Shown: positions 30,759-39,760, counted from the first letter of the stretch. The stretch: 39,760 nucleotides of DNA from an uncultured Anaerofilum sp. (GCA_944385945.1 CALWZD010000062.1:1-39760), one strand, 5' to 3'. Program-made: numbers and translations. The notes: a model not told the origin generated them from the sequence alone.

Positions 30759-31862
30759 ATGAAGCGATCGTCGTTTATTTTCACTGTTTTGTGTGGGCTG
30801 CTTGGAATTGTAGGTACAGTCGCTTTGCTGTTATATACGATTTTTCAAAACAATGCTGCATTTATGCAGACTTGGCTGCACACCGTTTCGCTTGGCTGGG
30901 GGCGTTTTTGTGCCGGTATCTGTGCATGGGTGCCTTTTTCGGTGGCAGAACTGTGTTGGACGCTCGCCATTCTTGGCTTGTTGATATTTGTCGTGTTGCT
31001 GGTACGGCTGTTGGTTTTGCGTAAAGCGGGCTGGAAACGCTCACTGCTTATAAGGCTTGGATGTCTGTTTTGTGTTGGGCTGTTTATTTCCAGCGGGTAT
31101 ACCGCTTTGTGGGGGGTAGGGTATCGAAGCCCTGCATTTTATAACGACCCGACTACCTTGATTTCGCAGCCGATCTCGTTGGAAGACCTTACCGCCGTGA
31201 CCGCATGGTTTGCAAAAGGCGCAAACGAGAGTGCGGCTTTGGTCGTGCGAGATGAAAACGGACTGTTTGCCGAGGATGTAACTTCCTTGTTTTCCCAAAC
31301 TGACGCCCTTTACGATTCTCTTTCGCAGGAATTTCCTGCATTGAATGCACCTGTACGACGGGCAAAACCGATGCTGTACAGTGCGCTTATGAGTCGATTG
31401 GGCTTTACAGGGTTTTATTTTCCGTTTACGGGTGAGGCAAACGTCAACATTCATTCACCCGCCTGTCTGATTCCGGTCACTATCGCCCACGAACTGGCAC
31501 ATCAGCGTGGGGTCGTATTCGAGGACGAGGCAAATTTTACCGCTGTTGCAGCCTGTCTGTCGCAGGGGAGCGAAGTTTTTCGGTATTCCGCTTACCTGAT
31601 GGGATATATCCATCTGTCCAACGCTTTGTTCAACGCTGACCGTGAGGCGTGGCAAACGATTTCTTCGGGCTTAAATGAACTGGTTCTGACCGATTTAGAG
31701 GACAACAACGCATTTTGGGCAAAATACGAATCTCCTGTTTCGGATGCTGCCGGTGGTGTGTATGAAGGTTTTTTGCAAAGCCACGGAGAAGAACGGGGGA
31801 TGCAAAGCTATGGTGCTTGTGTCAATTTGCTGGTGCAATATTATCGGGACCAAGTGATTTGA
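30759..31862 (+). CDS. DUF3810 family membrane zinc metallopeptidase, arm 2 copy
   Basis: Exact mirror of 7899-9002: 367 residues, three N-terminal membrane segments, HELAH zinc motif at 244-248. Confidence 0.85.
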   Translation: MKRSSFIFTVLCGLLGIVGTVALLLYTIFQNNAAFMQTWLHTVSLGWGRFCAGICAWVPFSVAELCWTLAILGLLIFVVLLVRLLVLRKAGWKRSLLIRLGCLFCVGLFISSGYTALWGVGYRSPAFYNDPTTLISQPISLEDLTAVTAWFAKGANESAALVVRDENGLFAEDVTSLFSQTDALYDSLSQEFPALNAPVRRAKPMLYSALMSRLGFTGFYFPFTGEANVNIHSPACLIPVTIAHELAHQRGVVFEDEANFTAVAACLSQGSEVFRYSAYLMGYIHLSNALFNADREAWQTISSGLNELVLTDLEDNNAFWAKYESPVSDAAGGVYEGFLQSHGEERGMQSYGACVNLLVQYYRDQVI

Positions 31863-31883
31863 TATGATTTTTCTATTGTGTTT

Positions 31884-31912
31884 TTGCAAATTTGTGATAT
31901 GATTGCTATGAT
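31884..31912 (+). promoter_or_regulatory. Promoter of the MATE gene, arm 2 copy
   Basis: Mirror of 7849-7877: TTGCAA, 17 bases, TATGAT. Confidence 0.6.
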
Positions 31913-31944
31913 ATTGAAAATGCAGCCGAAAGGTGGAATTTGAT

Positions 31945-33309
31945 TTGGTAAAATCCATGACCAGCGGCTCTGCCGCAAAGCTAATTTTTTTGTTTACCGT
32001 ACCTTTGCTGATCGGCAATTTGTTTCAGCAGCTGTACAACATGGCAGATACCTTTATTGTAGGGCGCATTATGGGAGTAGACGCTTTGGCAGCGGTCGGG
32101 TCTACCGGTAGTTTGATGTTTTTCATCATTGGCTTTACGCAAGGCCTTGCAGCCGGATTTTCAATCATTACCGCACAGCGTTTTGGTGCGCAGGATGAAG
32201 AAGGCGTTCGCCGCAGTTTTGCTTCCAGTTTGCTTTTGGGCGGTGGGCTGGCTGTGGTGGTGACCATCTTCAGTGTGATCGGCACTCGTTGGCTGCTGGA
32301 ATTTTTGCAGACTCCCCCCGAAATCATCGACGATGCCTACCGCTATCTGGTGGTGGTATTTGCAGGCATTCCGGCGACGATGCTGTTCAACATTCTTTCC
32401 AACTCGTTGCGGGCATTGGGCGATGCAAAAACGCCGCTGATTTTTTTGGTGGTTGCCTGTTTGATGAACGTGGTTTTGGATATTGTGCTGATTCTGTACA
32501 CGCCTTTGGGCGTTGCCGGCGCCGGTGTGGCGACTGTAACAGCGCAGCTTTTTTCCGGTGTTGCCTGTGTGATATACATTCTAAAGAAATTTCCTGCGCT
32601 GCGTTTGCGTTCGCAGGATTGGAAAGTCACACGGAAAGATGTTTCTGACCATTTGAATATGGGGCTTCCCATCGGCTTTCAATCTTCCATCATCGCCATC
32701 GGCAGCTTGACGCTGCAATACGGCTTGAACGGATTGGGCAGCACGGCTGTCGGTGCTTTTACCGCTGCTGCGAAGCTCGAAACCCTGGGTACGATGCCAC
32801 TGTTCAGCTTTGGGGTAGCCACCAGTACCTTTGTAGCGCAAAACTACGGTGCAGGTAAAATTCACCGCATCAAAAAAGGGGTGCTGCAAGCAGGTGCTAT
32901 GGCACTTGCTTGGGCATTCTTTATGTGTGTCATCTTCCTGTTGTTTGGCAGACAGCTCAGCGCACTGTTTGTGGGCGAACAACCCGAAGCCATCGCACTT
33001 TCTTTCACTTATCTGCGCATTATGGGGCTTTCGCTGTGGGCGTTGGCTTTGCTGCTGATTTTCCGCTACACCCTGCAAGGGCTTGGACAAAGCTTTGTGC
33101 CGACCTTTGCCGGCGTGATGGAGTTGATCATGCGCTGTGTTTGTACTGCACTTTTGATCCCTCCGCTGGGCTTTGCGGGGGCTTGTGTCAGCAACGTTTC
33201 TGCGTGGTACGGAAGCGCACTGCCACTTGTCATCGCCTTTTTCGTCACCATGCACCGCTTGCCTGCCAGCCACTTTGCCTGCAACGAAGCCGAGCAAGCG
33301 GAGGTATAG
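31945..33309 (+). CDS. MATE family exporter, arm 2 copy
   Basis: Exact mirror of 6452-7816: about 454 residues, twelve membrane segments in two MatE halves; TTG start preferred over the GTG at 31933. Confidence 0.9.
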   Translation: MVKSMTSGSAAKLIFLFTVPLLIGNLFQQLYNMADTFIVGRIMGVDALAAVGSTGSLMFFIIGFTQGLAAGFSIITAQRFGAQDEEGVRRSFASSLLLGGGLAVVVTIFSVIGTRWLLEFLQTPPEIIDDAYRYLVVVFAGIPATMLFNILSNSLRALGDAKTPLIFLVVACLMNVVLDIVLILYTPLGVAGAGVATVTAQLFSGVACVIYILKKFPALRLRSQDWKVTRKDVSDHLNMGLPIGFQSSIIAIGSLTLQYGLNGLGSTAVGAFTAAAKLETLGTMPLFSFGVATSTFVAQNYGAGKIHRIKKGVLQAGAMALAWAFFMCVIFLLFGRQLSALFVGEQPEAIALSFTYLRIMGLSLWALALLLIFRYTLQGLGQSFVPTFAGVMELIMRCVCTALLIPPLGFAGACVSNVSAWYGSALPLVIAFFVTMHRLPASHFACNEAEQAEV

Positions 33310-33356
33310 AGGTTACCCATGCGGTAGTTCATTCATTTTAAAAATCGTTTCTTTAA

Positions 33357-33393
33357 GGGCTGCGGCGATTGTCGCAGCCTTGCTCGTTTTTTC
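33357..33393 (+). terminator. Terminator after the MATE gene, arm 2 copy
   Basis: Mirror of 6368-6404: GGCTGCG/CGCAGCC stem followed by a T-run. Confidence 0.75.
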
Positions 33394-33421
33394 GGGATTT
33401 TTTTCGAAAACCGGCGGTTTA

Positions 33422-33449
33422 TGTAAAATTTGCGTAAAGTTTTGGTAAT
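33422..33449. promoter_or_regulatory. Pho-box-like phased repeats, arm 2 copy
   Basis: Mirror of 6312-6339; on this strand GTAAA, GTAAA and GTAAT begin at 33423, 33434 and 33445. Confidence 0.5.
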
Positions 33450-33465
33450 GATTTTTACAAACCCA

Positions 33466-33504
33466 TTGAAAGACTTTACACATTTTTGTCATAATAATTA
33501 CAAT
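33466..33504 (+). promoter_or_regulatory. Promoter region of the Na/Pi cotransporter gene, arm 2 copy
   Basis: Mirror of 6257-6295: TTGAAA (33466) with CATAAT (33490), or TTTACA (33475) with TACAAT (33499). Confidence 0.5.
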
Positions 33505-33564
33505 AGAGCGTGGAATCGACACGCCTATAAAACATACGAATTTTGCGAGCTAAGGAGAAGCAAT

Positions 33565-35166
33565 ATGAGTTTGGAAGGTATCGTTATGCTATTGGGCGGC
33601 CTTGCCTTGTTCCTGTACGGAATGCAGGTAATGTGCCGTGGGCTGGAGGTCGCTGCCGGCGATCGTCTGCGCTCGATTTTGGAAAAACTGACCAGTCGCC
33701 GTTGGATGGGTGTTCTGGTTGGTGCAGGTATCACTGCCATCATTCAATCCTCGTCGGCAACTACCGTTATGGTGGTCGGTTTTGTAAACTCGGGACTTAT
33801 GACCCTGACACAAGCCGTTGGTGTTATCATGGGTGCCAACATCGGTACCACTGTTACCGGTTTGTTGATTGCACTGGACATCGGCTTGATCGCTCCGCTG
33901 TTTGCCTTTTTCGGTGTTGCGCTGGGTATGTTCAGCAAAAAACAGCGCACCGTCTGCATCGGCGAAATCATGGCAGGTCTGGGCATTCTGTTTATCGGTA
34001 TGGACTTGATGAGCAGTGCAATGTCCCCCTTGCGTGACTATCCGCCTTTCGTAAATATGCTGTCCAGTTTTTCCAATCCTTTGCTGGGTATCTTGGCTGG
34101 TGCAGCTTTCACCGCTTTGGTGCAGTCCTCGTCGGCAAGCATCGGTATTTTGCAGGCACTTGCACTGTCCGGCGTGATCGGGCTTGAAAATGCCGTTTTC
34201 GTTCTGTTTGGTCAGAATATCGGTACCTGTATTACTGCTGTTTTGGCAAGCCTTGGCGCAAGCCGTGCTGCAAAGCGCACCACTTTGATCCATCTGATGT
34301 TCAACTGCATCGGTACCGTTATTTTCACTGTCCTGTGCATTGCAACTCCCTTTGTTCCTTTCATGGAAACCATGCTGCCCGGCGACGTTCCCGGTCAAAT
34401 CGCAGCAACTCATATCGTATTCAACATCGTTACCACCGTTGTTTTGTTCCCGTTTGGTTCGGTTTTGGCAAACATTGCTTGTCGCATTTTGCCCGATGCT
34501 GCCGAAAAGGCGCACACTGCTGCTTTTGTAGACGAACATGGTATCGGCTCTACTGCCATCTTTATTCGTCAGCTGCGCAACCAGCTTGCTGAAATGTACC
34601 TGTTGGCACAAACCAACGTAGAGCTTTCGTTCGACGCACTGCTCAAGCATGACCGTTCTCTGCTGGAAAAAGTGACCGAGGGTGAAGACCAAATCGACAA
34701 ACTGAATGCCGACATTATCCGCCGTATCGGTCGTGCTTCGATGCATGAGATGTCCGAGCAGGATTCGGAAACCTTGAACCGTCTGCTGGTATTGAGTTCG
34801 AATATCGAGCGCATCGGCGACCACGCAATGAACATGGCAGAGTATCTGCTGCCTTTGGAAAAACATCATGTCAGCTTGGATAAGATCACCGAATCGGAGC
34901 TGAACAATTTGAAAGAACTGACTACAAAAGCTCTGCGTGAGATCAGCGTGACCGACACCGAGCGCAGCAAAGAAACCGTAGAATTGGTTGGAAAACTGGA
35001 AACCGAAAGCGACGTTTTGAGTACCGACTACCGCAAAGCACAGATCTATCGCTTGCGTAATGGCGAAAGCGATCCTGAATTGAGCATTTTGTATAGCGAG
35101 ATGCTCACCGACGTAGAGCGAATGCTCGACCACACTTTGAACATCGCCGAGGCAGTTTATGCCTAA
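33565..35166 (+). CDS. Na/Pi cotransporter family protein with PhoU-like domain, arm 2 copy
   Basis: Exact mirror of 4595-6196: 533 residues, QSSSAT and QSSSAS repeats, PhoU-like C-terminal third with RIGDHAMNMAEYL. Confidence 0.9.
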   Translation: MSLEGIVMLLGGLALFLYGMQVMCRGLEVAAGDRLRSILEKLTSRRWMGVLVGAGITAIIQSSSATTVMVVGFVNSGLMTLTQAVGVIMGANIGTTVTGLLIALDIGLIAPLFAFFGVALGMFSKKQRTVCIGEIMAGLGILFIGMDLMSSAMSPLRDYPPFVNMLSSFSNPLLGILAGAAFTALVQSSSASIGILQALALSGVIGLENAVFVLFGQNIGTCITAVLASLGASRAAKRTTLIHLMFNCIGTVIFTVLCIATPFVPFMETMLPGDVPGQIAATHIVFNIVTTVVLFPFGSVLANIACRILPDAAEKAHTAAFVDEHGIGSTAIFIRQLRNQLAEMYLLAQTNVELSFDALLKHDRSLLEKVTEGEDQIDKLNADIIRRIGRASMHEMSEQDSETLNRLLVLSSNIERIGDHAMNMAEYLLPLEKHHVSLDKITESELNNLKELTTKALREISVTDTERSKETVELVGKLETESDVLSTDYRKAQIYRLRNGESDPELSILYSEMLTDVERMLDHTLNIAEAVYA

Positions 35167-35182
35167 TTGACACGAATAAATG

Positions 35183-35217
35183 GCAAAGGGATGCAGCTAC
35201 AAGCTGCATCCCTTTGC
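35183..35217. terminator. Bidirectional terminator between convergent genes, arm 2 copy
   Basis: Mirror of 4544-4578, a perfect 16-bp stem with a three-base loop. Confidence 0.85.
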
Positions 35218-35267
35218 TGTTTATTTGTATTAAACCACTTTGTTTATACCATTAGTATACAAAAATA

Positions 35268-36869
35268 CTATCTGTCCCATTTTTCGCACAGTGCATTGAT
35301 TTGGTCGGCAAACTTTGCCAGATCCTTGTTTGCTCCGCCTTTGTTGTGACTGATTACGGTCATCAGGCGTTTTCCTGCCTCGACCAAACGGGCAAATACG
35401 GTATTTTGTCTGGAATCCTGTGGGATGTCCTCCTTTTGGATCATCACACGATTGCCCTCTGCCAAAATTTCGCCTGTCAGCAGGTCATATTCCGTGCCTG
35501 GATACGGTGCTCTTGCATAATGCCCCTGCTTGTTCAGCAGCTCGGCAAATTCATCACAGACAGTATCACCGCCATGATTGATGTAGATTTGGCTTGGCTT
35601 GGGCTGGATATTGTTCACCCATCGCACCAGACCTTGCTGGTCGGCATGACCGCTCATACCTGTGATGGTGCGTATTTCTGCCCGCACTTGAATGCGCTCG
35701 CCAAACAGTTTTACCTCGGTCGCACCCTCTATGATGGCTCTGCCCAGTGTTCCCACCGCTTGGTAGCCCACAAACAGCACTGTCGATTCCGGACGCCACA
35801 GATTATGTTTTAGATGGTGTTTGATTCGACCGGCTTCACACATACCGCTCGCCGACAAAATCACCTTGCAGCGTTTGTCACTGTTGATTGCCTGCGATTC
35901 TTCGCTGGTCACAGCAAGCCGCAACCCCGGGCAACGGATGGGGTCGATACCGCTTTCCAACAACTGTACCGTTTCTTCATCAAAATATTCCCAGTGCGAA
36001 TTGTGGAAGATACTGGTCGCCTCTACCGCTAACGGACTATCAACATATACCGGAAAATCCTCGTGTCCTTTCACCATTCGGTTATGCTTGATTTGGCGCA
36101 GAAAATATAGCATCTCCTGTGTACGTCCCACCGCAAAACAGGGAACAATCACATTTCCTCCCCGATCAAACGTGCTTTGCAAAATTTGAGCCAACTGCCC
36201 CACAAAATCGGTTTTTTCGCCGTGGCTGCGGTTGCCATAGGTCGATTCCATCACCACAATATCCGCCTGTTCGGGATAAATGGGGTCTTTTAACAGCGGC
36301 TGATCGGTGTTTCCGATGTCGCCCGAAAATAGCAGTGTTCGCCGTTCGCCGTTTTCCTCTGCCCATACCTCGATCCGAGCCGAGCCGAGCAAATGTCCTT
36401 CGTCTTCAAAACGCACTGCTACCCCATCGCACACTTGGATCACTTCACCGTATCGACAGGGAACAAACTGTTTCATCGAATTTACCGCATCTTGAACGGT
36501 GTACAAGGGTACATATTCCGGCAAGCCCGCACGCTGTGCTTTTCGGTTTCTCCACTGCGCTTCAAATTCCTGAATGTGTGCAGAATCACGCAGCATGATG
36601 TCGCACAAATCGGCTGTGACGCCTGTGCAATAGATGGGGCCGTGGAATCCCTGTCGGCACAACAGCGGGATACGCCCCGAGTGGTCGATGTGCGCATGGG
36701 TCAGCAACAGTGCGTCCACATCTCCTGCCGCCAGTGGCAGCGGTTGATTCTCGTACAGGTCCGGCCCTTGCTCCATTCCGCAATCAATTAAAATATGCTT
36801 TCCGTTCACCTCAAGCAAAGTACAGCTTCCTGTCACTTCATGGGCTGCTCCTAAAAAAGTAAGTTTCAT
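35268..36869 (-). CDS. MBL-fold beta-CASP RNase/metallohydrolase, arm 2 copy
   Basis: Exact mirror of 2892-4493: 533 residues, HAHIDH, GHLLGSA, FSGDIG and MSGHAD metal motifs all present. Confidence 0.9.
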   Translation of the reverse strand: MKLTFLGAAHEVTGSCTLLEVNGKHILIDCGMEQGPDLYENQPLPLAAGDVDALLLTHAHIDHSGRIPLLCRQGFHGPIYCTGVTADLCDIMLRDSAHIQEFEAQWRNRKAQRAGLPEYVPLYTVQDAVNSMKQFVPCRYGEVIQVCDGVAVRFEDEGHLLGSARIEVWAEENGERRTLLFSGDIGNTDQPLLKDPIYPEQADIVVMESTYGNRSHGEKTDFVGQLAQILQSTFDRGGNVIVPCFAVGRTQEMLYFLRQIKHNRMVKGHEDFPVYVDSPLAVEATSIFHNSHWEYFDEETVQLLESGIDPIRCPGLRLAVTSEESQAINSDKRCKVILSASGMCEAGRIKHHLKHNLWRPESTVLFVGYQAVGTLGRAIIEGATEVKLFGERIQVRAEIRTITGMSGHADQQGLVRWVNNIQPKPSQIYINHGGDTVCDEFAELLNKQGHYARAPYPGTEYDLLTGEILAEGNRVMIQKEDIPQDSRQNTVFARLVEAGKRLMTVISHNKGGANKDLAKFADQINALCEKWDR

Positions 36870-36901
36870 ACTGCACGCCCCTTTCTTTATGTTGTGTCTT
36901 T

Positions 36902-36907
36902 ATTATA
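36902..36907 (-). promoter_or_regulatory. -10 element of the beta-CASP nuclease gene, arm 2 copy
   Basis: Mirror of 2854-2859, TATAAT on the minus strand. Confidence 0.4.
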
Positions 36908-36980
36908 CTCCATTTTCAAAAAGCAGGTTGCACAAACTATTTCTTTCTTTTTTTATATATGGCGTATTTTGCCGGAATAT

Positions 36981-37009
36981 TTGCCTTTTTTTTAAATATC
37001 TGCAATAAT
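36981..37009 (+). promoter_or_regulatory. Possible promoter of the sigma factor operon, arm 2 copy
   Basis: Mirror of 2752-2780: TTGCCT, 17 bases, AATAAT. Confidence 0.3.
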
Positions 37010-37051
37010 AGAGAAAGCTATTTTGTATTATGCACAGAGGGGGATTTTGGA

Positions 37052-37543
37052 ATGGACCGTTCGCCCGCCCTGCCCACACAGCAGGTATTGGAGTATTTTT
37101 CCAACACTGTACTGCGTGCTGCATTCGGCATGGTAAAAAACAAACAGGATGCTGAAGATATTGCACAAGAGGTATTTTTGACTCTTGTACGAAAAGCGCC
37201 TGTTTTTGAAAGTTTGGAACATCAGAAAGCGTGGCTGTTACGTGCCACCATCAACCGTTGCAAAAGCCATCTTGCCAGCGCATGGATGCGCAAGCGTACC
37301 GATTTGGAAGAAACCGTTCCCGACTCCACCTTTACCCCACAGGAAAATATCGTATTGGATGCGGTGTTTGCTTTGCCGGTAAAATATCGACAGGTGGTAT
37401 ATCTTCATTATATCGAGGGATACACCGCCGCCGAAATTGGAGCGTTGCTAAAACGCAATCCCAACACGGTGCTAAGTCAGCTTGCCCGTGCAAGAGCGCA
37501 GCTGAAAGAAACACTGAAAGGAGAATTTGCGGATGAAGTATGA
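37052..37543 (+). CDS. ECF-type sigma factor, arm 2 copy
   Basis: Exact mirror of 2218-2709: 163 residues, DAEDIAQEVFL in region 2 and a region 4 helix-turn-helix. AGAGGGGG stands eight bases before the ATG. Confidence 0.88.
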   Translation: MDRSPALPTQQVLEYFSNTVLRAAFGMVKNKQDAEDIAQEVFLTLVRKAPVFESLEHQKAWLLRATINRCKSHLASAWMRKRTDLEETVPDSTFTPQENIVLDAVFALPVKYRQVVYLHYIEGYTAAEIGALLKRNPNTVLSQLARARAQLKETLKGEFADEV

Positions 37544-38162
37544 AGAAATCTACCGGCAAGCGATGGAAAAGGTTTCCGCTTCCGACAGTTGGAAAGCCGA
37601 AACCCTGCAAAAAATGGCGCAAGAATCTCGTAAACCACAGCTTGTTTTAATCGCCAAAAGGGCAGCACTTCCCGTTGCGGCAGCAGTCGCCGTGATTTCG
37701 GCTGCTTTGCTTCTTCCTCAAAACGATTCTCTTTCCACCAACACTGCCGGAGGCAACTCACACGACCTGCAAATGGCAGACCTGCCCGCAGCTACTCCCG
37801 ACGTTGCTGCTCAACCACGCACCGCCATGCTGTTTTCTGAGGAACTTCTGCCTACGCTCGCTTTTTCTGATTCGCAGCTGGTAGAGGTTTCGACAGAGCA
37901 GTTACCCACAGTAGTCGACCTGTCGGCGCAGACCGATACATTGCCGGTTTGGCAGCAGGAAAACGAGGAATTTTTCTTGCTGGGGGATTATCCGCTTCTG
38001 TCTGCACAGGAAGCGGCAGAGGCTGCAAATATCGGTGATTTTACCGATGCAGAGCTGATTTATGTGCGAAGCATGGACTATTTACAGCCGTGTTATCGTT
38101 TTACCCTGCAAACACAGGATTCGCCGATGTATGCCACTGCGATCTGTGGGGAATATTACTAA
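37533..38162 (+). CDS. Putative anti-sigma-like membrane protein, arm 2 copy
   Basis: Exact mirror of 1599-2228: 209 residues, single membrane segment near 44-62. It overlaps the sigma factor stop by 11 bases, with AGGAG nine bases before the ATG. Confidence 0.65.
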   Translation: MKYEEIYRQAMEKVSASDSWKAETLQKMAQESRKPQLVLIAKRAALPVAAAVAVISAALLLPQNDSLSTNTAGGNSHDLQMADLPAATPDVAAQPRTAMLFSEELLPTLAFSDSQLVEVSTEQLPTVVDLSAQTDTLPVWQQENEEFFLLGDYPLLSAQEAAEAANIGDFTDAELIYVRSMDYLQPCYRFTLQTQDSPMYATAICGEYY

Positions 38163-38195
38163 AAAAGCCGTACCGACGGCAAAAGGAGTTTACAA

Positions 38196-38681
38196 ATGAA
38201 AAAATTGTTCTTGATGTTGTTCGCCTGTTTGACCCTAACCGCATTCGCCGCTTGTGGCGGTGCAGCTTCTTCCTCCTCCGAAGCATCTGAGCCTACCTTT
38301 GAGGGCAATCTGGAGGACTATATGACCGCTCTGTACGACGGCATTTCGGAAGAAAACCTGCCCATGCTGATGAACACCGAGATCACCGCTGAAAATGTAT
38401 CTATGTTCATCAACACCGAAGCAGAATTCAAAGATGCTCTTGCTTCGGATGCTGCCATCGGCTCGATCGCTCATTCGGTTTGCTTGTTCCGTGCAGAAAA
38501 CGCTGAAAAGGCGGCCGAACTGGCAACCTTGATCGACGAAAACGCAGATCCCCGCAAATGGGTGTGTGTAGAAGCTGAGAAAAAAGAAGTCGCACAGCGT
38601 GGCAATTTGGTTTTGCTGGTGATGACCGCAGAATCTACCGCTGACACCATTCTTGCAAACTTCGACAAACTGGAGGCATAA
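38196..38681 (+). CDS. DUF4358-type lipoprotein, arm 2 copy
   Basis: Exact mirror of 1080-1565: 161 residues, lipid attachment at Cys20, coupled by TAATG to the DHHW gene. Confidence 0.75.
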   Translation: MKKLFLMLFACLTLTAFAACGGAASSSSEASEPTFEGNLEDYMTALYDGISEENLPMLMNTEITAENVSMFINTEAEFKDALASDAAIGSIAHSVCLFRAENAEKAAELATLIDENADPRKWVCVEAEKKEVAQRGNLVLLVMTAESTADTILANFDKLEA

Positions 38682-39628
38682 TGAACCTTTTTCAACGTAA
38701 AAAGGGCGTCGCAGCCGTTCTGACCCTGATTGTAGTGGTCGGGGCGGCTGTCCTTGCATATAAGCCTTTGCTTGGACTGTACCGCAAGGCGGCAAAATTG
38801 CCCGACGACAACGGAATGTACCAAATCGACGGAAACTGGTTTCAAGTCTTGGAGCCGGTAGACGAAAGCCGTGCAAACTCGTTTGCAGACAAGCTGATTT
38901 CACTCAAAGAAACCTACTTGACCGACAACAACCGTACTTTTGTAGCACTTGTTCCCGACAAAGGTTGGTATGTAAAAGACGAAGGTTATCCAACTTTTGA
39001 GCATTTAGAATTTCAGGAACTTGCTTATTCCAAGCTGAGCGATTTTATTTGCATCGACCTGACCGACACTCTTACGTTGGACAGCTTTTTCTATACTGAC
39101 CGGCACTGGAAACAAGACGCCTTACAGCCTGTACTGGACAAACTGGGGCAAGAAATTGGATTTTCGGTACAGATAAGTGATTTTTCCAAAAATGAGGTAT
39201 CTCCTTTTGCCGGTGATTTTTCCGCCTATATTACAGGTACTCTGCCGCAAGAATCGCTGATTTATTTAACCAACCAAGACACTCAAGCAGCATATGTAGA
39301 CAATTACCAAGCACCCGACGTACACACTGTGTACGATTTATCACAGTTAGACGGAAAAACACCGTATAATGTATTTCTGTCAGGTATTACGCCGATTGTG
39401 ACCATTACAAACACAAATTCTGATTCTGAAAAAGAACTTGTGATTTTTCGTGATTCCTACGCAAGCAGCCTAGCACCTTTGCTGTGTGGTGAATATCGCA
39501 CCATCACTTTGATCGACCTGCGTTTTCTGCACTCCTCGTTGTTGCCCGAGCGCATCACATTTACCGACCAAGACGTTTTGTTTTTATATAGTGACTGGAT
39601 CGCATCCAACAGCAGTTTGATTCGGTGA
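38681..39628 (+). CDS. DHHW family protein, arm 2 copy
   Basis: Exact mirror of 133-1080: 315 residues, N-terminal membrane anchor, TDRHW at 139-143 and FRDSYASSL at 256-264. Confidence 0.82.
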   Translation: MNLFQRKKGVAAVLTLIVVVGAAVLAYKPLLGLYRKAAKLPDDNGMYQIDGNWFQVLEPVDESRANSFADKLISLKETYLTDNNRTFVALVPDKGWYVKDEGYPTFEHLEFQELAYSKLSDFICIDLTDTLTLDSFFYTDRHWKQDALQPVLDKLGQEIGFSVQISDFSKNEVSPFAGDFSAYITGTLPQESLIYLTNQDTQAAYVDNYQAPDVHTVYDLSQLDGKTPYNVFLSGITPIVTITNTNSDSEKELVIFRDSYASSLAPLLCGEYRTITLIDLRFLHSSLLPERITFTDQDVLFLYSDWIASNSSLIR

Positions 39629-39694
39629 TTTTTTCGCCTTTTGAAAAAAGGCTTGCGAAAACCCCACCTTTTGAAAAAGGTGGACGAAAACTTT
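39629..39694 (+). repeat. Tandem-hairpin 3'-UTR element, copy A mirror
   Basis: Mirror of 67-132, directly after the DHHW stop codon. Confidence 0.7.
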
Positions 39695-39698
39695 TATC

Positions 39699-39760
39699 AC
39701 AACAAAAGGGGAACATCCGTAAGCATCTCTTGATGCTACGGATGTTCCCCTTTTGCTGTT
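39699..39760 (+). terminator. Long hairpin terminator, arm 2 copy
   Basis: Mirror of 1-62. The window ends at the base of this stem, so joining the two window ends would create a second perfect dyad. Confidence 0.75.

Larger units (their letters stand above)
1..39760. repeat. Perfect giant inverted repeat (two 19,880-base arms, no spacer)
   Basis: Position i is complementary to position 39761-i across the window. The first bases (aacagcaaaagggg) are the reverse complement of the last (ccccttttgctgtt), the centre reads gggtgc|gcaccc at 19880/19881, and every coding region in 1-19845 has an identical mirror copy in 19916-39628, third codon positions and intergenic bases included. Natural inverted duplications normally keep a spacer and gather differences. 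Zero spacer and zero divergence fit a fold-back in assembly or amplification better, but the sequence alone cannot exclude a real inverted dimer. Confidence 0.97.

Noticed and set aside
1-39760. A linear plasmid or phage with hairpin telomeres caught as a replication dimer
   Set aside because: No telomere resolvase, replication protein, partition, capsid, integrase or mobilisation gene is present; all genes are typical chromosomal ones. Kept only as an unlikely alternative to an assembly fold-back.
1-39760. CRISPR arrays, tRNA or rRNA genes, transposases
   Set aside because: I looked for evenly spaced direct repeats, tRNA-like TTCGA arms with acceptor stems, rRNA segments and DDE or recombinase motifs and found none. 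The repeats present are hairpins and phased short boxes.

Overview
The whole 39,760-base window is one perfect inverted repeat. Base i on the + strand is the complement of base 39761-i, so arm 1 (1-19880) and arm 2 (19881-39760) are reverse complements, with no spacer and no difference seen at any place I compared (both ends, the centre, all genes and their promoters). The real information content is therefore 19,880 bases and 18 genes, each present twice. The most economical reading is a fold-back artefact of assembly or amplification at a short dyad (19859-19902), with a real inverted dimer as the less likely alternative. All gene content looks like an ordinary bacterial chromosome.

The organism is probably a Gram-positive anaerobe of the Clostridia (Bacillota), most likely of the Oscillospirales type. 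The reasons are moderate GC, strong AGGAGG ribosome sites with several TTG starts, a YesM/YesN two-component pair beside a CUT1 sugar transporter, a DUF4358 lipoprotein next to a DHHW protein, a DUF1836 protein, and a COG2509-type FAD protein. The genus is not determined.

Arm 1 layout, with arm 2 as its mirror image. (i) 133-2709, minus: an ECF sigma factor, a membrane protein in the anti-sigma position, a DUF4358 lipoprotein and a DHHW surface protein form one overlapping operon, ended by tandem hairpins and a long terminator. (ii) 2892-4493, plus: a beta-CASP metallo-beta-lactamase-fold nuclease, converging through a bidirectional terminator on (iii) 4595-6196, minus: a Na/phosphate cotransporter with a PhoU-like tail, with phased Pho-box-like repeats upstream. 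(iv) 6452-7816, minus: a MATE exporter. (v) 7899-9002, minus (DUF3810 membrane metallopeptidase) and 9182-9727, plus (DUF1836 regulator-like) diverge from overlapping promoters next to a 21-bp palindrome. (vi) 9957-11366, minus: a FAD-dependent oxidoreductase whose leader holds a guanine-class purine riboswitch. (vii) 11620-16250, minus: histidine kinase, AraC-type response regulator, discoidin-like carbohydrate-binding protein and Hpt protein. (viii) 16613-19845, plus: divergent sugar ABC transporter (binding lipoprotein and two permeases). No ATPase is present, and the operon is cut off by the fold-back.

Groups vii and viii most likely work together: the kinase senses an extracellular sugar-related signal, the regulator activates the transporter genes across the shared 360-base intergenic region, and the transporter imports an oligosaccharide. 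The points most worth following are the palindrome itself, the riboswitch in front of an uncharacterised flavoprotein, the Hpt and carbohydrate-binding genes attached to a YesMN system, the Pho-like boxes, and a two-copy 3'-UTR hairpin element showing compensatory base changes.
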